DNA of 14,058 nucleotides from Candidatus Aminicenantota bacterium (GTDB taxonomy: Bacteria > Acidobacteriota > Aminicenantia > S016-38), in assembly GCA_027062035.1 (NCBI GenBank), contig JAMOUL010000065.1, forward strand, positions 1 through 14,058. The letters run 5' to 3'. The notes below the pieces were generated by a model. It was not told the origin of the DNA. It saw nothing but the letters and a program-made list of their open reading frames with translations, and did not search any database. This document shows, in pieces, positions 13,555-14,058 of this stretch. Made by a program: the position numbers and the translations under genes. Each line of letters starts with the position of its first letter. Within the stretch, counting starts at the first letter, position 1.

Positions 13555-14058
13555 GTTCTTCAGGCAACAAATTGGTGGGCTATCAGGGGATATTCGTATT
13601 GCTCCACACCTGGAGGTAAGGAGCACCCGGCCTGAATATCTTTTTAAATTTTCCATGACCACCTCTGCCGGAACATTGTAGGGGTTAAAAATCCCGCAGG
13701 AAACGACGGAAATTTCGGGAGAAGTCCTTTTTAAAAATTCTTCTGAAGAGCTGGTCTTGCTTCCGTGATGGGCCACCTTTAGAAGATTTACACTGCTGAG
13801 CTTCTGCAGCAATTCGTTTTCCACCATTTTGCTTATATCGCCTGTAAGAAGCACTTTATAATCTTCATACTCAACAAGAAGAACCAGGGAATCATCGTTT
13901 CTCGTTTCCGGAGCGGTTAATGGGGGAGGATGTAGAACCCTTATTTTACAGCTTCCAAAGGTGAATTCGTCTCCTTTCTTTAACCTCATCCTTTTCTCCT
14001 CCGGAACCTTCATCATGAGTTCCTTGAAGATAGGATCTTCTTCTGCTACTTCGCTGTA
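13237..14058 (-). CDS. comEC: ComEC/Rec2-like metallo-beta-lactamase domain, 5'-truncated
   Basis: The frame is open to the right edge, so the N-terminal part lies outside. The visible part is the end of the MBL-fold domain of a DNA-uptake (competence) protein. It reads MRLKKGDEFTFGSCKIRVLHPP, then NDDSLVLLVEYEDYKVLLTGDIS with the metal-binding GD, and VAHHGSKTSSSEEFLKR with the HHGS motif. The ending VLLTSRCGAIRIS matches the usual TDxDGAIxI finish. Homology stops there, near base 13590. About 115 further residues are antisense to the Yip1-like gene and look non-coding. A one-base change in the CCCC run at 13586-13589 would end the gene just outside that neighbour. The true 3' end is therefore more likely near 13560-13585 than 13237. 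A stand-alone ComEC-like hydrolase is also possible, since the membrane channel part is not visible. Confidence 0.8.
   Translation of the reverse strand, partial: YSEVAEEDPIFKELMMKVPEEKRMRLKKGDEFTFGSCKIRVLHPPPLTAPETRNDDSLVLLVEYEDYKVLLTGDISKMVENELLQKLSSVNLLKVAHHGSKTSSSEEFLKRTSPEISVVSCGIFNPYNVPAEVVMENLKRYSGRVLLTSRCGAIRISPDSPPICCLKNLEKKPQATKNQGFNKPDSQGNVKGLFSLDGESPGNDKPACNCCPQIEQVKGGEEFSHFRERRKVRKQKKGGGHSNGCSLGPYNYPLYKGSKGIIDKGNVRPAGKH

Noticed and set aside
13527..13566. Possible bidirectional terminator around GCCTG...CAGGC between the Yip1-like and comEC-like genes.
   Set aside because: The stem is only five base pairs with a loop of more than 20 bases and no T-run at the right place. It is not a convincing terminator.

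Overview
The window looks like the chromosome of a Gram-negative-type bacterium, probably thermophilic and perhaps from a little-cultivated lineage. By eye the GC content is moderate. Coding strands are purine-rich, arginine is mostly AGA/AGG, and the proteins are rich in Lys and Glu, which together hint at a thermophile. A sigma-54 activator is present. Large TPR proteins beside it recall Acidobacteriota/Aminicenantes or deltaproteobacterial relatives. The phylum assignment is a guess and is not shown by the sequence.

Layout. Thirteen genes on the + strand run from the left edge to 13554 with almost no intergenic DNA. Gaps are 26, 11 and 20 bases, and all other junctions overlap by 1 to 23 bases. 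They meet one convergent, truncated gene on the - strand at the right edge. No stretch over 300 bases lacks a gene. I see no tRNA, rRNA, CRISPR, insertion sequence or convincing terminator.

Region 1 (1-3657) is a conserved housekeeping block: ffh (5'-truncated by the window), rpsP, khpA, rimM, trmD, rplS and rnhB. It covers protein targeting, two ribosomal proteins, 16S maturation, tRNA m1G37 methylation, an RNA-binding KH protein and RNase HII. The gene order is the classic bacterial one.

Region 2 (3654-9304) holds two large accessory genes translationally coupled to rnhB. One is an 805-residue TPR protein with a long acidic linker. The other is a 1078-residue sigma-54 activator with an unusual composite architecture: an extra N-terminal P-loop module, TPR-like repeats, a GAF-like domain with a Cys/His cluster, a complete AAA+ sigma-54 domain and a Fis-type HTH.

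Region 3 (9301-13554) is membrane transport. It has a Dpp/Opp-type permease pair without visible ATPases or binding protein. A three-gene set follows (MacA/YknX-like adaptor, MacB/YknY-like ATPase, Yip1/YknW-like membrane protein) that resembles Bacillus yknWXYZ but has no FtsX-type permease.

Region 4 (to the right edge, - strand) is the C-terminal metallo-beta-lactamase part of a ComEC-like DNA-uptake protein. Its open frame runs antisense into the Yip1 gene, probably because of a frameshift.
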